DNA of 64,000 nucleotides. Origin: Atherinomorus stipes (lineage: Eukaryota; Chordata; Actinopteri; Atheriniformes; Atherinidae). Below the pieces are notes generated by a model that was not told where the DNA came from, did no database searches, and saw only the letters and a list, made by a program, of their open reading frames with translations. The translations under genes were made by a program, and so were the position numbers. The first letter of the stretch is position 1; each line of letters starts with the position of its first letter. Location of the stretch: NCBI GenBank assembly GCA_023101725.1, contig JALJCO010012814.1:310001-374000 (forward strand), given 5' to 3'. This document shows positions 12,201 through 25,376 of this stretch, in pieces.

Positions 12201-13487
12201 AGCATATTTGATGTGCTCATAGGGCGTCTACACTCCCCAGCTGCCAAGGAGAGTGTGGGTGTTTGGGCTGTGATCTCAACATATGTCCACAGTACACTCA
12301 CTCAACAACACACAAACTCCCACACACACATGCTTTTTTTTCCTCCCGTGTTTTTGGAATTGGTGAGTTCAGGGCGTTGTGTGGTTCACTCCCTCGCTGT
12401 AAATGGTCCCTGAAAAGGGCAAAGAGGTTGTTTTTCTTATAGAGATAACACACAGCAGCTGCAATGCTTTAGCACGAAGCTGTTTTGTGAAGGACAAATA
12501 AAGGCAAAACAACAGGTCGTTACTTTCCTGTGGTGTCGCTGCCCCAGATTCTCTGTCACCAAACACCCCGACCCTGTCACCCTGGCAGGGACCATCAGCG
12601 CACACACACAGCATACACTCTTCCTACGCCATGTGTCACTGGACTAATTATCAGGAGTCTGGCTGCTGGAGGATTGGGTGATTCAAATTTCCATTCCTGA
12701 ACCACCATTAGGGTCTAGAATTAGAAGCTAGAAGACACAGAAGGCTGCTGGTCACTCGTCAGGGAACAGCAGGCAAAGCAGGACGGCAAAACTGAGCTCA
12801 GGCTGCTGGTTTTGTGAAGTTGTAGCAGAGACGAAAAACAGGCTGATTTGATTGCAGAAAAGAAGCTTAGGTGGCGGTAATTCCTCCGGGATAGGGAGGA
12901 GGAAAATCTAATTGTTTTTAATTGCACTTCAACCTCATTAAGGAGTTGCTCTGTTTGGAGGAGGCTGCTGTAAGTAAGTTCCCTTCCTCAAAGTGATATT
13001 TCATGGTTTTGTAACGCGCATGGCAGCATGTTTATCCCACTCTAGTTAGATGTGTGTAATGCATGTTTGTGTGGAAGTTTATTGACTAAATCGGGGGGGT
13101 TTTTGGTGTCATTTTGGGGCAAAAACTGACCTGAAATTCAAGTGGGCCTGTGACAAGAGGCTGCTCACAGCTGTGAGTTGCTTCAACTCCCTGTTACGAA
13201 ACACAGGAACCAGCAGATAGTCGTCAGACGGCTGCAAGCTGGTTTTGGAATTCAGTTATTTCTCCAGCCAACAAACGCCCTTTCCTTTGCTCCGTCTCTT
13301 CTCTCCCTCTTCTTCTCCGTCACTGCTGGTAGGAAACAATTGCAGATCTGTTTCAGGGCATGCGTGGGTGGTTTTTTATTAGCCTCGCTCTAAGAATCTG
13401 CCCCTCAGATGGAAGTCCACTCTCCAGCCCCTCAAAGGCTACTTTCTGCCTCAGCTGACTTTCTCTCCTCTTCTTTTCTTTGTCTAG
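9205..13487 (+). other. anks1a: ANKS1A intron, 4.3 kb
   Basis: The intron contains an ATGG tetranucleotide repeat (10147-10181) and an odd GC-rich, G-on-plus-strand segment around 10800-11040 with no recognisable protein on either strand. An in-frame ATG at 13409 precedes the next exon but lies before its polypyrimidine tract. I see no convincing exon. Confidence 0.6.
10147..10181. repeat. ATGG tetranucleotide microsatellite
   Basis: About eight ATGG units occur, with one ATGT variant. Confidence 0.9.
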
Positions 13488-13975
13488 ATAACTCCCAGCT
13501 CAGCCAGGATCAGGGAGCAGGTGTCCCAGAGCAGTTCACCGGTCTCCTACACGGATCCTCTCCGGTCATCGACTGCCGTGAGGACGCCTTCAGGCTTCCA
13601 GGTGTCCTACCGCCCAACCAGGGCCAGCCGGAGGCGAGGAAATCTACCAAAGTGAAAGAAGTAGCCTCAGCTGCTTCGCCGACGCCTGCCAGACCAAGTA
13701 TGGCCGCCATACTGACAGACTGTGATCCAAAAGCAATTTATGCAACTGTGAACAAGGAGCCCAGGGACTCGGGGGCAGGATCTAGCGTTCGCATGCGCCC
13801 GCCCGGGGACCTGAAGCTGGCACGTAGCCTCTCCAAGTCTGACTCTGACTTGCTTGTGTCGCCTCCTAGCGAGGAGGAAGGGGGACTTGGAAACCGTAGC
13901 GAGTCTGTTTCTAACTGTAGCACTGGCAAAAAGAGGCTCGAGAAATCTCCCTCCTTCACCTCCGAATGGGACGAG
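13488..13975 (+). CDS. anks1a: ANKS1A large Ser-rich linker exon
   Basis: The exon is 488 nt, phase 1 to 0, the largest in the window. It encodes DNSQLSQDQGAGVPEQFTGL followed by LHGSSPVIDC. Further on come ARSLSKSDSDLLVSP and RSESVSNCSTGKKRLEKSPS, ending FTSEWDE. VPEQF(S/T)GLLHGSSPV and the last two blocks are strongly conserved in ANKS1A. RSLSKSDSDLL has the form of a basophilic-kinase/14-3-3 site (inference). The acceptor is TTGTCTAG and the donor is GAG|GTAAGT. Confidence 0.96.
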
Positions 13976-15273
13976 GTAAGTGTTTCCTCTCATAACGAGT
14001 CATATTACAGACAGAAATGATTAAACAGTAGAATTAGAGCATGATTCAGAGCCAAAGGCGGGCTAGTTGCGTGATCATGCTGTCTGAGATTCCTCTGACT
14101 GTCAACTCAAGGCCACCTGTTGTCCCCTGGAGGGGGCGGATGCTGTGTGCTTTGAGCTGTAGCACAAACCTTCAAACAGCACCTGCTGAAAATGAGTGTA
14201 AATTGTAAAAAGCATTTAAATTAGAACAGATTGTGTCTGTTATAGCTCTTTCTGTTGTACCAAAAACTTACATATATTTCCTTAGTGGAAATTTTACTTG
14301 GCCCAAAACTTGTGTAATTCCCCCCCCCACACACACACACAGTCCTAACCTTTGTTCATTATCCCAGTGGATATTCCTAACTAAATATATCCCTCATCCA
14401 TTCAGCACTTTTAATGCTTTGTCTGGATGTGGATAAAGACCCAAATAGATCCACAGTGAAAGGAGATTAGAGAAGACAAGATGGGGATAATGCAACTGAG
14501 AAGCTGGAAGAATAAGATAAGCAACAGATTTGAAACTGGAGGCTCAGAAAGGATGTGGAAGCTGCAGGCATGTCTCATCTCAGCTACTTGCAAAGACTCA
14601 AACAGGAGTCTCTGTAGAGACGGAGGAACCCATCGGAATCACTAGAGATACCTTGCAAGTCCTGTTTCTGATGCCTTGCATGTCAAGCAGGATGGAGGCT
14701 TTCTTTCTCCACAGTGATGACATCATATTGCTGCTTGTGTTGCTGCTGATGGAATAATTTAGTAGTGTGTTGATTTACGTGTTGCAGCTTTTTTGCCCCT
14801 TCATTCTGTGTCTGATCTTCTTAAACATTATGTTTAATCAGCTCATTTACTCATCACTTCTGTGAGAGTGCGGCTTCATTACTTGTCAGCTGTAAATCGC
14901 CAGATGATTAGGCGCTGTAGCTGCACTTCACTCAGCACTGATGCATGTTGATACCGGCAAAGCAGCGAGGAGGAAGAGGAGACTGAGGAAGAGGGTCTTT
15001 GATGACAGCAGTTTGATCTGGTGTTTTCTCCATCTGGAAATCCTTCCGTCAACAATTCCAGCAGTAGGAACTTTCAGATGGACAAAGCCTTTTTCAGGAA
15101 ACACTTCTCTAGCCTGAAATCGTAACACTTCGGCAGCTTCTTTTCCTGCAAATAAGCTCAAAATCCTGCAAAATTAGATTAAATTTTGTTAATCCTTTTA
15201 ATATAAACAAAAATCTGATCAGCAGAATATTTAGATGTAAACTCTAAAAGATCTGTATAAAGGCAAATACCTT

Positions 15274-16576
15274 TTAAAGGTGCACCATGTAACAAAATCA
15301 GAGGTCAATGACAGAAAAATTTAACATATCATTCAACTGTGTTTCTCTTGGTATGTTATCACTTCACAAAAATTTATTCTCTTAGAATGAGCCATTTATA
15401 TCTACTAGCTGAGGCTCCACATATGTGGCAGCTGCCATATTTATGCCACCATTTTCCCTACAGTGTCTGAACGGACAATCTGTGTGTGAAGTGAAACCCT
15501 ATGAGCTTTAAAACTGCTGTACCAGCCTTGTTTGATAGGTGCGAGAGAACTATTTGAGAGCAGTAACGCCTTAAAAACCAAAAAGAGGAAGACAGTAACC
15601 ATCTACAGTCGTCCTCAAAATTATTCATACTCTCCAATTAAAGACAAAAAAAAAATCAGATGTCAGTGAAATTAGATTAAATTGACAGCGGTAATGATAA
15701 ATAAAATTCTATGAAAATCATGACATTGATTTTGAATTGTGGTTTGAAAGATATATCAAAAACAAAAGCACAGAAAATAAAATAGTAAACAAGCATGATG
15801 GGGCTCCGAAGCTAAAATTTTGTTGAGCAACACTTTGAGGCAAACACTGCAATCAGGTGTTTTCTGTAATGTTCTAAAAGACTGCTACACCTGTTGACAG
15901 GTATTTTGGTCCACCGTTCATGGGAAAGGTGCTGTAATGTGTCTAGGACAGTTTTATTTATTTGTTTATTTGTTTGTTTTTTTAATCATTTTTAACCACA
16001 ATTCAGAAGCAATATCTTATTTCACTAAATTATAACTTATTTATCATTAGTTTCTTGTTATTTGAATTACTATTGTAAATTTACCCTTTTCTTTGAAGGC
16101 AGGGTGGATGATGTTTTCCAAGAGCATTTATTACTGTATTGCTTAAAGTCTTCTTCACACCCCGATTGCAGCCAATTACTGTAATTAAATGTTCTGACAC
16201 AAAAATTTAAAAAAATTAATCACCTGTGGAACGGACAGGAATGAAAAAAAACCCATCCAATGAAATGAATTTCATTGGATGGGGCTGCTAACGGTCCATG
16301 CTGATTAATTTTTAAAATGTAGCTTGCTAAAACCGTTTTTTCAGGATCCCCTACCCTGTCTTTTATTGGAGGGTATGAATAATTTTGAGGACAACTGTAC
16401 ATAATTTTTTACTATTTACCTGTAGTTAAGTCTTTGCAGGCCCCTGGATCCACTCACAGATAAAAACAGGTTTATCTGGCAGAATTTTGTGCACTGACCC
16501 CTGACATTTCAACTCATTTCAATGCCCATCTTCACCACTAGATTTTTATGCAGAATTTTTACACATTGTACCTTTA
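15274..16576. mobile_element. TTAA-type DNA transposon, copy B, interrupted
   Basis: The left end TTAAAGGTGCACCATGTAAC pairs with the right end TTTACACATTGTACCTTTAA. Without the inserted MITE the element would be about 510 bases, matching copy A at 105-640. TTAA at both ends suggests a piggyBac-like target site; this is an inference. Confidence 0.75.
15606..16397. mobile_element. Tc1/mariner-like MITE copy 1, nested
   Basis: CAGTCGTCCTCAAAATTATT at the left and AATAATTTTGAGGACAACTG at the right form the terminal inverted repeat, flanked by TA on both sides (15604-15605 and 16398-16399). At 792 bases it is longer than the other copies, with extra A/T-rich text near 15960-16200. No intact transposase is present. 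Confidence 0.85.
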
Positions 16577-19500
16577 ATTGATGGACAAGTGCTTTTGCTG
16601 AGAAGCCTGTAGGATTTTAATAACATCTAACTGTGAAATTGGAGACAGCAACAAGCTGAACATCCCCACTCATCACCTCTCTTCTGTTGGGGAAGCTACT
16701 CTGGCGATGAAAAACAATCTGGAACACTAGTTTGTCCTTTCTGGACTGCCGTAGTAATGCAATCAGTTTTAAGGGAGTGACTGAATTCCCTTAGAACTCA
16801 TGGTGATTAACTGTCTTCATAGCAGTTTTAATTGTTAGTAGAGGAGTTTGCAGCTCCACCCTGGATTTAAATAGCTTGACTGAACAAATTAAAATCTATT
16901 TTCTGCAGCAGCAGAGTAAAAATGAATGCACACAGCTGCTGAAGTGTTGTTTCTTTAAACCAAATGTGCCCTTAGTAGCAAAGCATTCTTCCATTAGAGT
17001 TATGTCAAATTCTTGTCGAATGTACAACCCCCTTAAGGGTATTTTTTTTGCTAATTCACATATAAAGACATAAGATAAACTGCTTCTAGGGCATCAAAGA
17101 ACTACAGTATGTGCTCCAGCAGAGTAGGCCCCCCAAGAAGTGATGGGTTTATGTGCTTGAATCTATAAACTCCCTCTGGAAGTGTGTGCTCTCTGACAGG
17201 GCACGGTACAGTCTAATTATCCAGTTTCATGAGCACCTCTGCTCCCCGCGCTGCGCCGGAGGGACGTGCCCTCTGAGAGCGCAACAGGATTAAGGCAGCC
17301 GTGTCATTACTTGGTTATTGGAGACGGCTGCTCCTCCCAGAAACCTTCTGTGGCCCGTAATAATCCTGGAGCTGTGCTTGTTGCCTTTTCCCGGGCGCTT
17401 CTGCACACGTGAAGTAAGCAGGAGAACTGGTCTCTGTTAGAGGAGGAGACGTCCACGCAGAAGGTATCGATGTCCTTTTGCTCTGGCATGTTTTCCCATG
17501 TGGCAGGAGAGCAGCTTGTGTTATTGGCTTCTAGCTGAAGGAGAGATGTTATCAGAAAGGGAGAGGTGGTGGAAATGGTGTCCTCATTTGCTGTGTATGT
17601 TACCAAGTGTACTGTCCAGCTTTTTAGGTTCTCCCAAATGCCTGAAGGCCACTATAAAATCTTAAAGTAGGCTGCTGGCAGAGAGCTCCACATTTGATCC
17701 TTAATTATTCATCCCCTCAATGGGGATGCATTTTATGTACTCACCAGTGAGTCAGCCACACCACTGAATCATTTTGGGATCACAATAACAATGCTGTTGA
17801 GCCTTAAACGTGTGATTCTGCTCTAGCTGTCGGTGTTGCTACTGCTGATTAGAATGCATCTGTATCTCCCCCAAAAGCAGGCCGAGTTCTTCCTGTGATG
17901 TATCTCGTGTATGTGCAGCCTCGTTGACATGCTCTCTGTTCACTGTGCAGAGACTGTATTTGTGTGTGAAGCAGCCTGTCAGCCAGACCAATAGATCTCA
18001 CATTTACGCATGGCAGGAAGGGTGAATTTGAAATGTACGAGCCTTAAGCTGCGACGTACAAAATTTAAGCCTGCTGCCGCTCAGTGGATGCTTTGAAGAA
18101 GCAAGCTATAGCAGTTAACTCTGTCCTTTCTGGTGGCAAAGATACCAGCATTGTTCTTTTCTTGTTGTCTTTCAAGGACATCTCTAATTAAATTGGCTCT
18201 TAATGATTTTTTTTTTACTTTTTAAAGGTGTGTTTTAGTGATTCAGATGCCTTTGCTTAAAAAAAACAAGAACAAGGCTTGAATCTTCCTCCTTTTGCTT
18301 CCTCGATTGAGCATACACATTGGCTTGAAATAGAAATATTCACACCCCGGTTTTAAAGTGCATAATATATAAGAGGAATGTGCAAGGAAAGTAGTTAAAG
18401 TTTTATTGGGAGTAGCCTTCGCTGCACTCTTTGATGGTGCTTGGAGTGCTCTGAAATTTTTAAAACTTTTTTTTTTTCCACTCAATGCTCCCTTATTCTG
18501 CCCTCCCCTCAGCACTTATCACTCCATCTACAGTGTGTCCTTGAGCTGCCGTGACATTCGTCTTGCTGGCGCTCTAATAAACTATTTGACAGCATTTGGC
18601 CATCAGGTCCCAGGACACTGCCAAACCCACCCCCGAGTGCATTCACACACTCCTTCAAAAAGAACATCTTTTTCTTCTTTTAATCTGGTTTGCTAAATAT
18701 TCCGGTTCTCACACCCTCCTCCTTTTTCTTTTCTGTATCTTTCCTCACCCCCCTCTACTTCTCCTTTTGAGCCACACACACACACACATACACACACATG
18801 GATACACTGCCTCTGGTTTCAAGACGGGCAGATTTGACTTGCATGAGGTCTTGGCCTATGCATCTCTCCATTTAAGGAGCTCTGAGTGTGTGTGTGTTTC
18901 GTGTGAGTGTGTGCTGGTGTGTAGAGCGCATGCTAATGCTGGTTGGTCCTTGCAATCAGACTGGAGATGACAATCCAGGGGGGCACATTGTGTGGACCAA
19001 CGCTCCCAGAGAAAAGGAGACAGAGAGCTCCAGACAGAGGCAGGAGAGGGCCACGATCTGCTTCCCCACTCCACTTTTTAACTTGCAATTCGCACTCCAC
19101 AGATCCAGTAGCCACTATGAAACCGGCTTTTGTGAGTATTGATTCCCTTACAGGGCAGCCGATGTGCCAGAGGCTTATTAATTTCGTCCAAATAGTTTGA
19201 ATGAAAAAAAAAAAAAAATCATATTTTTCCTTTTAAACTTGTCTAATTGTGGTGCACTGAAGTTTTTATCTCCTGAGCAGCAGAGTTTAATCAAGGCTTA
19301 AGCAGTTTGTGTTTTGCCTCCTTTTTATCTGAAAGGTTCATCCACTGTGATATTGTAAACTCATATGTCATCATCTCCTTGTTATTTGCTCTCTTGCGTT
19401 GAAGTGTCGTGGCTTGTCCCTGGTTTGGTGATTCATTTTTATTTCTGCAGCCTTGCTGATTAGTGAGGAAAAGTCTTAGTATCTGACCCACTGAGGTCAA

Positions 19501-21605
19501 ACCACATGGTGTGTGTGGGAGAGAGGGCTCTGGTGCACCCAGCAGGGGAGATCTTTTCTTTAATCCCTAAAAGAGGGCGAACACAGGAGGACCACAGGTG
19601 ACTGAGTCACGCAGCTATCACTTTAGTCAGTGGAGAGAGGGGGATGCCCCATCCGCTCTGAGATGGATGAAGAATTTCCACTTATTTTGATCCTTTGGGG
19701 ACAAGTTTCCAAGGTTTTTGCAGGTTCTTCTGACGGGCCACTGTTCCTAGAAATGCAAGCAATGACATTGCTCTATTTCAGGAGGATGTTAATGTGCCTG
19801 CTGACAGTGCTTTGTCCTGCCGTGGCATTGAGGCTTTGGCACCCTCTGCAGAAAGTGTTTGTGTTCCCCTTGATGCTGTTCAGTAGTTCATAGTTTTCAG
19901 CCAGCCCTTGTTTTGTTGCCAGCCTGCCAAATTGAAGCCGGTGGTCCAGGCACGCTCTCTTCAGCCAAACACTCTGTGCCAGGCATCTTTAGCTCTCCCA
20001 CCGTTGCCTTTCTGGGCTTTATTTGCTTGTTGTTTAAGATTCTCAAGGCTGCTAATGAAAAGATAGTTTCAAGTCCCAGTTTTAAAGCAATAAAGTCATT
20101 CTGCTCCGTCATCCCGACACAGCGGGCCTGCTGTGGGAAGCATGATAAATGGGTTTAATCTCCCCCCGACCATCTCTCATCACCGCCAGCTCCTCAGCTG
20201 TTGACCTCTGCCTCGTTTGTGACTTCTGACCCGACTTTTTTTTTCTATTTCGCTGCTCACACTGAGTCCAAGTAACAATGGATGCTTTCATTTTAGCTCT
20301 CTGTATTGATTCAGTCCTGCAACACAAAAACACACTCCATTCTCTGCTCTCTATTAATCCTCACCACTCTGAGCATCTTAGTCCTCCACCATGAAATTTA
20401 GAGCCTTTTTTTCCTCCTTGTAATGGATGTAATTTATGTTGAGGAAATTACTGGGTCGTATCCCTTGATAAGGATATATTTACCCAGCTCCAACACTACA
20501 TCACACCTGCCTTTCACGGTAGCTGCCTCTGAATCTCATTGGACCGGCTAGCATTCCCTTTTCCATTATACTGTGCAAGCGAAGCCGATACTCTGAGACA
20601 GAATGCACCTGTGTGTATTTTGATTCTTGCAAACTTGTGTGTCAGTGTGTTTTACACCAGTCATTAGCATTTCTTTCCACAGCAGTTTGAGGCTCTCAGA
20701 GAGCTGTGGGGTTGCTGAACAGCAAAGAGAATATTGCAACCACTGCTCCAGTGTTTAAAAGCACTCTGGCATGTCTGGCCTCAGAGGCGAAGACACAGAC
20801 TTGCTACTGCACATCAGAGTGAGATCACAGCTCCTTCTTGCTCGTTGGTGAAGAGTGATGCCTCCGACAGGAGCATTATCCTCCTTTCAGCGCTGACGCA
20901 GGGCACTTTATGAGACCCGAGCTCTGCCTTGTCCTCATTAACTCGAGAGATGTGGCTGCTCTGTTTGTGTGTGATTTCACAGATCGGACCCCTGATTGAT
21001 ATCAGCGCTCATCTGCAGCTTTCTAATTGGCTTGGGTCAAATAATCCAGGTTATTATGAAAGCGTTATGATCACAACGAGCTGAAAGTTTAGAATAAAAA
21101 TGGATGAGAGATTGGCATCTCAAAATTCATGCATCTTTGGTCTCTAGATTTGGACAAAAATGTCATCTTCTGTTTTGAAGTACCTTAACCAGTTGGTACT
21201 AGACGTCCCATGTGTGGGACATGACAAATGAGCATGTATTTTACTCAGTGTCCCTTCCAAGTACTTGCAGTCACAAATGCAAAAGTATTTGCATTTGTGC
21301 CTCTGAAGCTATACTGTACTCCAGTTGCAGATGATAAGGCAGCAAAAACGGTCCTGTCACATCAGTAAAGGCCCAGTGAAAGTAGTCCATTAAAATGGTT
21401 GGTCTGGAACAAGTCTGTTATTCAGTAAAGCATATTTTAGGTGAAAGTTGCAGGATTTTAAAAGGTTAAGAGATAGCTAACTTCCTACTGTTGGGCTTTA
21501 AACTGGATATTTTTGTAAATAAATGCATAACAATAATGAATAGTTTGAAAGGTTCACTTCATGTTAAACATGATAGAGACAAATACGAAAATTCCTATAC
21601 ATATA

Positions 21606-22141
21606 CAGCCGTCCTCAAAATTATTCATACGCTCCAATTAAACAAAAGTCAAAATTCACAAAAGTAATTAAGATAACAATAAACTGAAGAAAACTAATAA
21701 TAAATAAAAAATTTATGAAATTATAATTTAGTGAATTAATATATCGCTTTTGAATTGTAGTTGAAAATAATGATAATGATAATAAAAAAAATGTCCCAGA
21801 CACATTAGAGCTCCTTTGCCATGAACAGTGGACCAACATACCTGTCAGCAGGTAGACAAAATTCTTTTTGAACATTACAGAAAACATCTCGATACAGTGA
21901 TTGCCTCAAAGTGTTGCTTGACAAAATTTTAGCTTCGGAGCCCCATCATGCTTGTTTACTTGTTTTATTTTTGTTGTGTTTGCTTTTACTATTTCTTTTG
22001 AACCACAATTTGAAATCCATGTCATGATTTTCATAAATCTTTTTATTCATTATTACTTTTGTCAATTTCGACTTATTTCACTGGCAGCTGATTTTTTTTC
22101 CGTCTCTAATTGGAGGGTATGAATAATTTTGAGGACGACTG
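21606..22141. mobile_element. Tc1/mariner-like MITE copy 2, inverted internal orientation
   Basis: It has the same terminal repeats as copy 1 (CAGCCGTCCTCAAAATTATT ... GAGGACGACTG). The internal block (GAGCCCCATCATGCTTGTTT) is the reverse complement of copy 1's AAGCATGATGGGGCTC block. The length is 536 bases. Confidence 0.85.
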
Positions 22142-22480
22142 TTTTGTTGATATTGTTGCCTAGAGTGTGAGGACATTGTTGCCCTCTCATATATGCAGTG
22201 AAAACACTGTGTCGCGTTGCAGAATTCAAAACATCAACACAGCTATTTATCATCAGACCAAACTCCATTAGTCTCACTTAAATGAATATGCGACGTGGAA
22301 GAAGTTGGTTCAGCCTTTTTTTTTTCCCAAATGGATGGTAAATGTGTCTTGAAGAGGTTTTTTCCGCTCCTTTTTTTGTATCCTGACTATTTGTTACTTA
22401 GTTTTATATCTTCTAAAATGTCTGATTATTTATTGATTTATTTACAATTCCTTTTTAAAAATGTCATTTGGTTGCATTGA

Positions 22481-22698
22481 AGGGATATTGTGTAACTTTT
22501 GGCCATTAGGGGCATTAAACCTATAACTTTCCACAGCTCACACATGTTACGGCAAAGTTACAATGTCTGGTTTTTGAGGAGGGCAGCCCCCTTTGGAGCA
22601 CCAACATGCATCAAATGCTGTATATTTATTCCAAAGATCATCTTTTACTACTTACATTAGGGTAATATTTGGGCCAAAAGTTACACAGTATCCCTTTA
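22481..22698. mobile_element. Short DNA transposon with AGGGATA-TGTGTAA ends, copy 1
   Basis: AGGGATATTGTGTAACTTTT at the left pairs with AAAAGTTACACAGTATCCCT at the right. The interior (CAGCCCCCTTTGGAGC) matches the copy at 38995-39342. Confidence 0.8.
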
Positions 22699-22823
22699 AG
22701 TTTAAGGTTTTCACAATCAGCTTTGCAGGTTTTTTTTTTTTTTATTCAAATTTGGTTAGCTGACACTGTCTATGTATAAGTCATACTGAAGTCAAAACAA
22801 AACCCTTAATTCTGTCTTGGCAG

Positions 22824-22874
22824 ACACAAACGACTCTAACTTCAAAACAAGGAAGATCTAATTCCTTTGACAGC
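22824..22874 (+). CDS. anks1a: Candidate ANKS1A cassette exon (unconfirmed)
   Basis: The 51-nt stretch lies between a CTTGGCAG acceptor and an AGC|GTAAGC donor. It is phase 0 at both ends, matching the phase 0 junction between the flanking exons at 13975 and 24642. Read in that frame it is open and encodes TQTTLTSKQGRSNSFDS, a basic/Ser-rich peptide with a possible phosphosite (RSNSFDS) next to the conserved KSPSFTSEWDE. I recognise no homologue, and chance is a real alternative. Confidence 0.3.
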
Positions 22875-24641
22875 GTAAGCCCGTCTTCGTTTTTACCCAA
22901 TGGTTCTTTTTTTGGGCTGTGGCTCTGTTCTTTTCTGGGGGCGTTCTGTGTAGAGGTAGATGGGATCCTTTCAGGCTTCATGAATCTTTTTGAAATGAAA
23001 TAATCTTTGTGATTATTCATTTTTCCTTCTTAGCAAGCCCAGCTGCTTCACTGTATGGTGAGATACCCAGCAGCAGCAAGTTTACACAGATATATCCTTC
23101 CTCAAAGTCAACATTTCTTTTCTAACTACGTACCATTTCACTCTTAAACTTCCACATCCCGATCGATGATGAACAAACGTAGACTTTGGTCTCCTGCTAC
23201 CGCTTTATTCCATATATAATTATACTAATGGGGACTCGTCTGTGGGCTGTTTGAGACACAGCCAAGACCTGTGCTCTGAAGGCTGAATACTTAGAAAAAA
23301 ATGTTTCAACAAGCCACAAAAAGGTACTTAATCCCTCCAGTTTCACTAATGTGGCCTTGTTCTCACATGGAAGTGACGTGACAGTAACTTGGAAGGCTGA
23401 CTGCAGCCCTGTCAGTCTCTTCCTCTTTATTTGATTCACACCTAATGGTCATGCATATTAAGTCAGACCTGTGGCAGGTGAATTATGGTTTGTTTTTCCT
23501 TTATAAATGCAATGAAAGGAAATTACAGCATTCTTTTTGTAAAAGTCCAAATGTGCATGATAAGAGCATATTGGTGACTGCATGCAGGCAGCACAGTAGT
23601 ATTGTTTGCATGCATGCATGACATCATTGCAAGCAAACTGGGTATCCAGGTCCTCTCAGGGGTTGCTAATGCTCATGCTTCTTAGTCTCTGCATTTACTG
23701 CAACTGGTGTACAACTATGAAAAAGTAGCAGAGATTATAATCCTGTGATGGGAAATAAAACCAGTTTTCATTTTTTGGATCATTGCATGTTTTCTATGGA
23801 TCCTTGTGGGGTTTTGGGGGTGCTCATGATTCTTCCTTGTCCAAAAACTTGCATGTTAGATCAGCAGATGATTCTTAATTTAATATGTGTCTGACTGTGT
23901 GAGTGGTTGTCTGTATCTTTATGTTATTCCTGAGAGAACCCTGTGAAGGTTTAGTCCAGTTGCAGCCGGTTCCAGCTTCGTATTACCTTCTCCAGGCTGT
24001 AGAGGGCAGACGAAGCCATTGCAGTGACTTCCATTTTACAAAAAAACCCTGAAAACTTTTGTTTTTAGTGTGACTTTGACTTTTGGTTGTTTATTGGGTC
24101 ATTCCTTGCTTAACTCACTCACCTAACTGTCTTTGTGCTGTTAATTTTCCCTGCAACAAAAGCACGTAGAAGCTTGTCTCGGGTTTAAATGCCTCAAAGC
24201 TTTTCTCCAAATACATTTTGGTCATGAATTTGTTGAGTTTAACCTTTAATTAATAGATATATGTTATATGATATATATTAATAGAATTATATGACATTTT
24301 TTTTATGTTTGAAGTGAATAGAAGTAATCTTTTAATCTTTTTAATAAATCCTCTCTGGGAAATTAACATCAAGACTATTTAGGATATTTAATTCTGCACC
24401 CGATTGCATTGAATCTTTGTTTGCAAGAATCTTCTAACTTTTGCAGAACCAACAAATTCTAAAGAAATGTTTGCATAATTCTTTTCGTATTTGGGGCACA
24501 GACTCGAAGGGTTGGGTGAGTTGAAATGTAATGACTCCAGTGCTCAAAGCATGGGGGCGTTTTTCTGTTTCATTGCTGCTGAAAGGTGGAGGACGAACAT
24601 TGATAGCTTTTCTAGGCTCTCATCTCTGCTCCTCTCCTCAG

Positions 24642-24711
24642 ATTGAGAAGATCATGACACTGATTGGAGCCGGCATCGATTTTTCCAGAGATCAGCAATA
24701 TGCTACACCAG
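24642..24711 (+). CDS. anks1a: ANKS1A exon before SAM1
   Basis: The exon is 70 nt, phase 0 to 1. It encodes IEKIMTLIGAGIDFSRDQQY and then ATP. The match to human IEKIMSSIGEGIDFS is clear. The acceptor is CTCCTCAG and the donor is CCAG|GTAGAG. Confidence 0.95.
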
Positions 24712-25221
24712 GTAGAGTATAACTATCATTATCTCAACGCGCTGTAAAACGGTGGTTAGCTTAATGCCTGGAAGTTAAATGCATTGTTTTAAATTGAGAA
24801 ATGAATCATCGGTGAGAGCTGGGAGTTGGAGGGCAGAGCCGTAAACTGGGCAGTAACCTCTGTAATAAATGGCAAGGCTGCTGCATTATTTATTTATGAA
24901 TGCTATTGTAGCCCTTCAAGTTTAGAGAACTTTATATTAAAATGTATTTATTGAAAACCCTCCACCAGCCTTCATTGGTGCTGTGTGTAATTAATTCAGC
25001 ACTTTTTGAACAGTTTATAGTACCTTCTACAGAAACCCAGATTAATAAGATCTGCTTAGCCTATTGTATTTACACCAGCATTAATTGTCCAAATGAGACA
25101 TTTTTCAATGATGCAAAATGTTTTTGTTTCACAATGATCGAAAAAATCATTTCAGTCATAGTCAGATGTTTTTGTTTACTTTGCAATGTATTATGGGTAG
25201 CCGTGATGTATGACTTCTTTT

Positions 25222-25375
25222 TAGGGATGCACGATATAGGAATTTTGGCCGATATCTGATATGCCGATATTTTAAAACTCATGTGGCCGATAACCAATAT
25301 CGATACCGATAGTAAAGCTGAAAAAAAGCAGCCATTGCAAATAGCAGTTTTGTTATCCGTTTGCGACACTTTAAA
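25222..25375. repeat. ATATC-rich interspersed repeat fragment
   Basis: The text GGCCGATATCTGATATGCCG and surroundings belongs to a repeat I know to be frequent in teleosts. A related fragment is at 37883-37990 (TGATATCAGATATGCCAATA). Confidence 0.6.
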
Positions 25376-25376
25376 A

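Larger units (their letters stand above)
13976..24641 (+). other. anks1a: ANKS1A intron, 10.7 kb, the longest
   Basis: The intron holds a TTAA-type transposon interrupted by a MITE (15274-16576), a second inverted MITE copy (21606-22141), a short TTAA-type element (22481-22698) and CA microsatellites. A candidate 51-nt cassette exon lies at 22824-22874. No other coding signal was recognised. Confidence 0.7.

Noticed and set aside
13409..13487. Alternative start at ATG 13409 reading into the large linker exon
   Set aside because: The stretch is the polypyrimidine tract of the TTGTCTAG acceptor, and its translation has no similarity to ANKS1 proteins.
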